Below, piece by piece: positions 63,584 through 64,000 of a stretch of 64,000 nt of DNA. The DNA lies in NCBI RefSeq assembly GCF_020510625.1, contig NZ_CP075191.1:3635501-3699500 (forward strand). The letters are read 5' to 3'. Numbering within the stretch: the first letter of the stretch is position 1; the number at the start of each line of letters is the position of its first letter. Position numbers and translations under genes: made by a program. The stretch comes from Ferribacterium limneticum (lineage in GTDB: Bacteria > Pseudomonadota > Gammaproteobacteria > Burkholderiales > Rhodocyclaceae). A model generated the notes under the pieces. It did not search any database. It saw only the letters and a program-made list of their open reading frames with translations, and was not told the origin of the DNA.

Positions 63584-64000
63584 ATGCCATCGAAGTTCAT
63601 CGTCGCCGCCCTCTCCCTCGCCCTGGGTCTCACCCATGGCGGATACGGCCTGGCCGCCGACGAACCGCCCGCCAAGCCGATCGCCAAACGCCTCGCCGCC
63701 CGCGCAGCCTCCTCCGAGGACTTGCTGGCCCGTACGGTCTTTCAGGCGCTGGTCGGCGAGTTTGCACTGCAGCGCGGCGATGCCAAACTCGGCTCCGATG
63801 CCTGGACCGATCTCGCCCAGCGCACCCGCGATCCCAAGGTGATTGCCCGGGCGACTGAAGTTGCCGGCTTCGCCCGCCAATACGACCGGGCGCTTGAACT
63901 CTCCAAGCTGTGGATCGAGGTTGAGCCCAATTCGACACAAGCCAAGCAAACGCAATCTTCCCTGCTGGTGATGACCAACCGGCTTGAAGACCTGGCACCG
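63584..64000 (+). CDS. TPR-repeat exported protein, N-terminal part (cut by window edge)
   Basis: 139 codons with no stop before the window end. A Sec signal peptide (FIVAALSLALGLTHGGYG, cleavage near GLA) precedes helical pairs typical of tetratricopeptide repeats: TVFQALVGEFALQRGDAKLGSDAW, VIARATEVAGFARQYDRALELSKLW. I recall a TPR gene beside mutM, followed by lolB and ispE, in related Rhodocyclales, so those should lie to the right. Function unknown. Confidence 0.8.
   Translation, partial: MPSKFIVAALSLALGLTHGGYGLAADEPPAKPIAKRLAARAASSEDLLARTVFQALVGEFALQRGDAKLGSDAWTDLAQRTRDPKVIARATEVAGFARQYDRALELSKLWIEVEPNSTQAKQTQSSLLVMTNRLEDLAP

Overview
The window looks like chromosomal DNA of a GC-rich betaproteobacterium, most likely of the Rhodocyclales (Dechloromonas/Azonexus-like). 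This is inferred from PEP-CTERM proteins with an EpsA-type LuxR regulator, a TorF-type porin, a MutT-ThiE fusion, a ZapD/YacG/CoaE cluster and the codon bias. No sequence search was run. No tRNA, rRNA, CRISPR array, insertion sequence or phage gene was recognised.

Layout. 1-3.8 kb: start of a TonB-dependent receptor, three tandem PEP-CTERM paralogues, and a divergent LuxR regulator. 3.9-8.0 kb: prfA and hemA, separated by an opposite-strand multidomain GGDEF protein. 8.1-11.9 kb: sulfate ABC importer sbp-cysTWA. 12.1-14.0 kb: Pal-like lipoprotein, a small Arg-rich protein and an exported protein. 14.1-17.8 kb: TetR-controlled DevBCA/MacAB-like ABC exporter with a perfect palindromic operator. 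18-23.6 kb: Gly/Met-rich exported protein, Nudix hydrolase, CNB-domain protein, a ParA-like ATPase divergent from an Ala/Lys/Pro-rich protein, then a CYTH-CHAD / PAS-GGDEF pair.

24-34.2 kb: an elaborated Kdp potassium locus, all on the minus strand. It runs: 30-aa membrane peptide, kdpF, kdpA, kdpB, kdpC, TorF-like porin, PTS-IIA protein; then a 27-aa membrane peptide, a 99-aa protein, a 53-aa Cys4 zinc-ribbon peptide, kdpD, kdpE. Two promoters, one ahead of each half, share a T-rich tandem box (TTTTTAC-N4-TTTTTAT) at almost the same distance (42-43 bp) from an identical CCTAGTATG element. I read them as matching KdpE-controlled promoters.

34.4-38.5 kb: an accessory block (GlxA/AraC-type regulator, isochorismatase-like hydrolase, exported MBL-fold hydrolase, SnoaL-like protein) bracketed by two broken genes, a 3'-truncated HIT gene and a 5'-truncated MaoC gene. 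38.5-39.9 kb: ammonium transporter amt with a readable sigma-54 promoter and NtrC-like box.

39.9-64 kb: housekeeping genes: mltA, DUF815 ATPase, mutT-thiE, yacG, zapD, coaE, SPOR protein, trpB2-like, DOMON-like protein, NamZ-like muramidase, a PhnD-domain hybrid kinase, then ftsY-ftsE-ftsX with a Tat-exported FAD oxidoreductase. These are followed by an M16 peptidase pair with a membrane protein between, rsmD, coaD, ferredoxin, dynamin-like GTPase, mutM, and the start of a TPR protein at the right edge.
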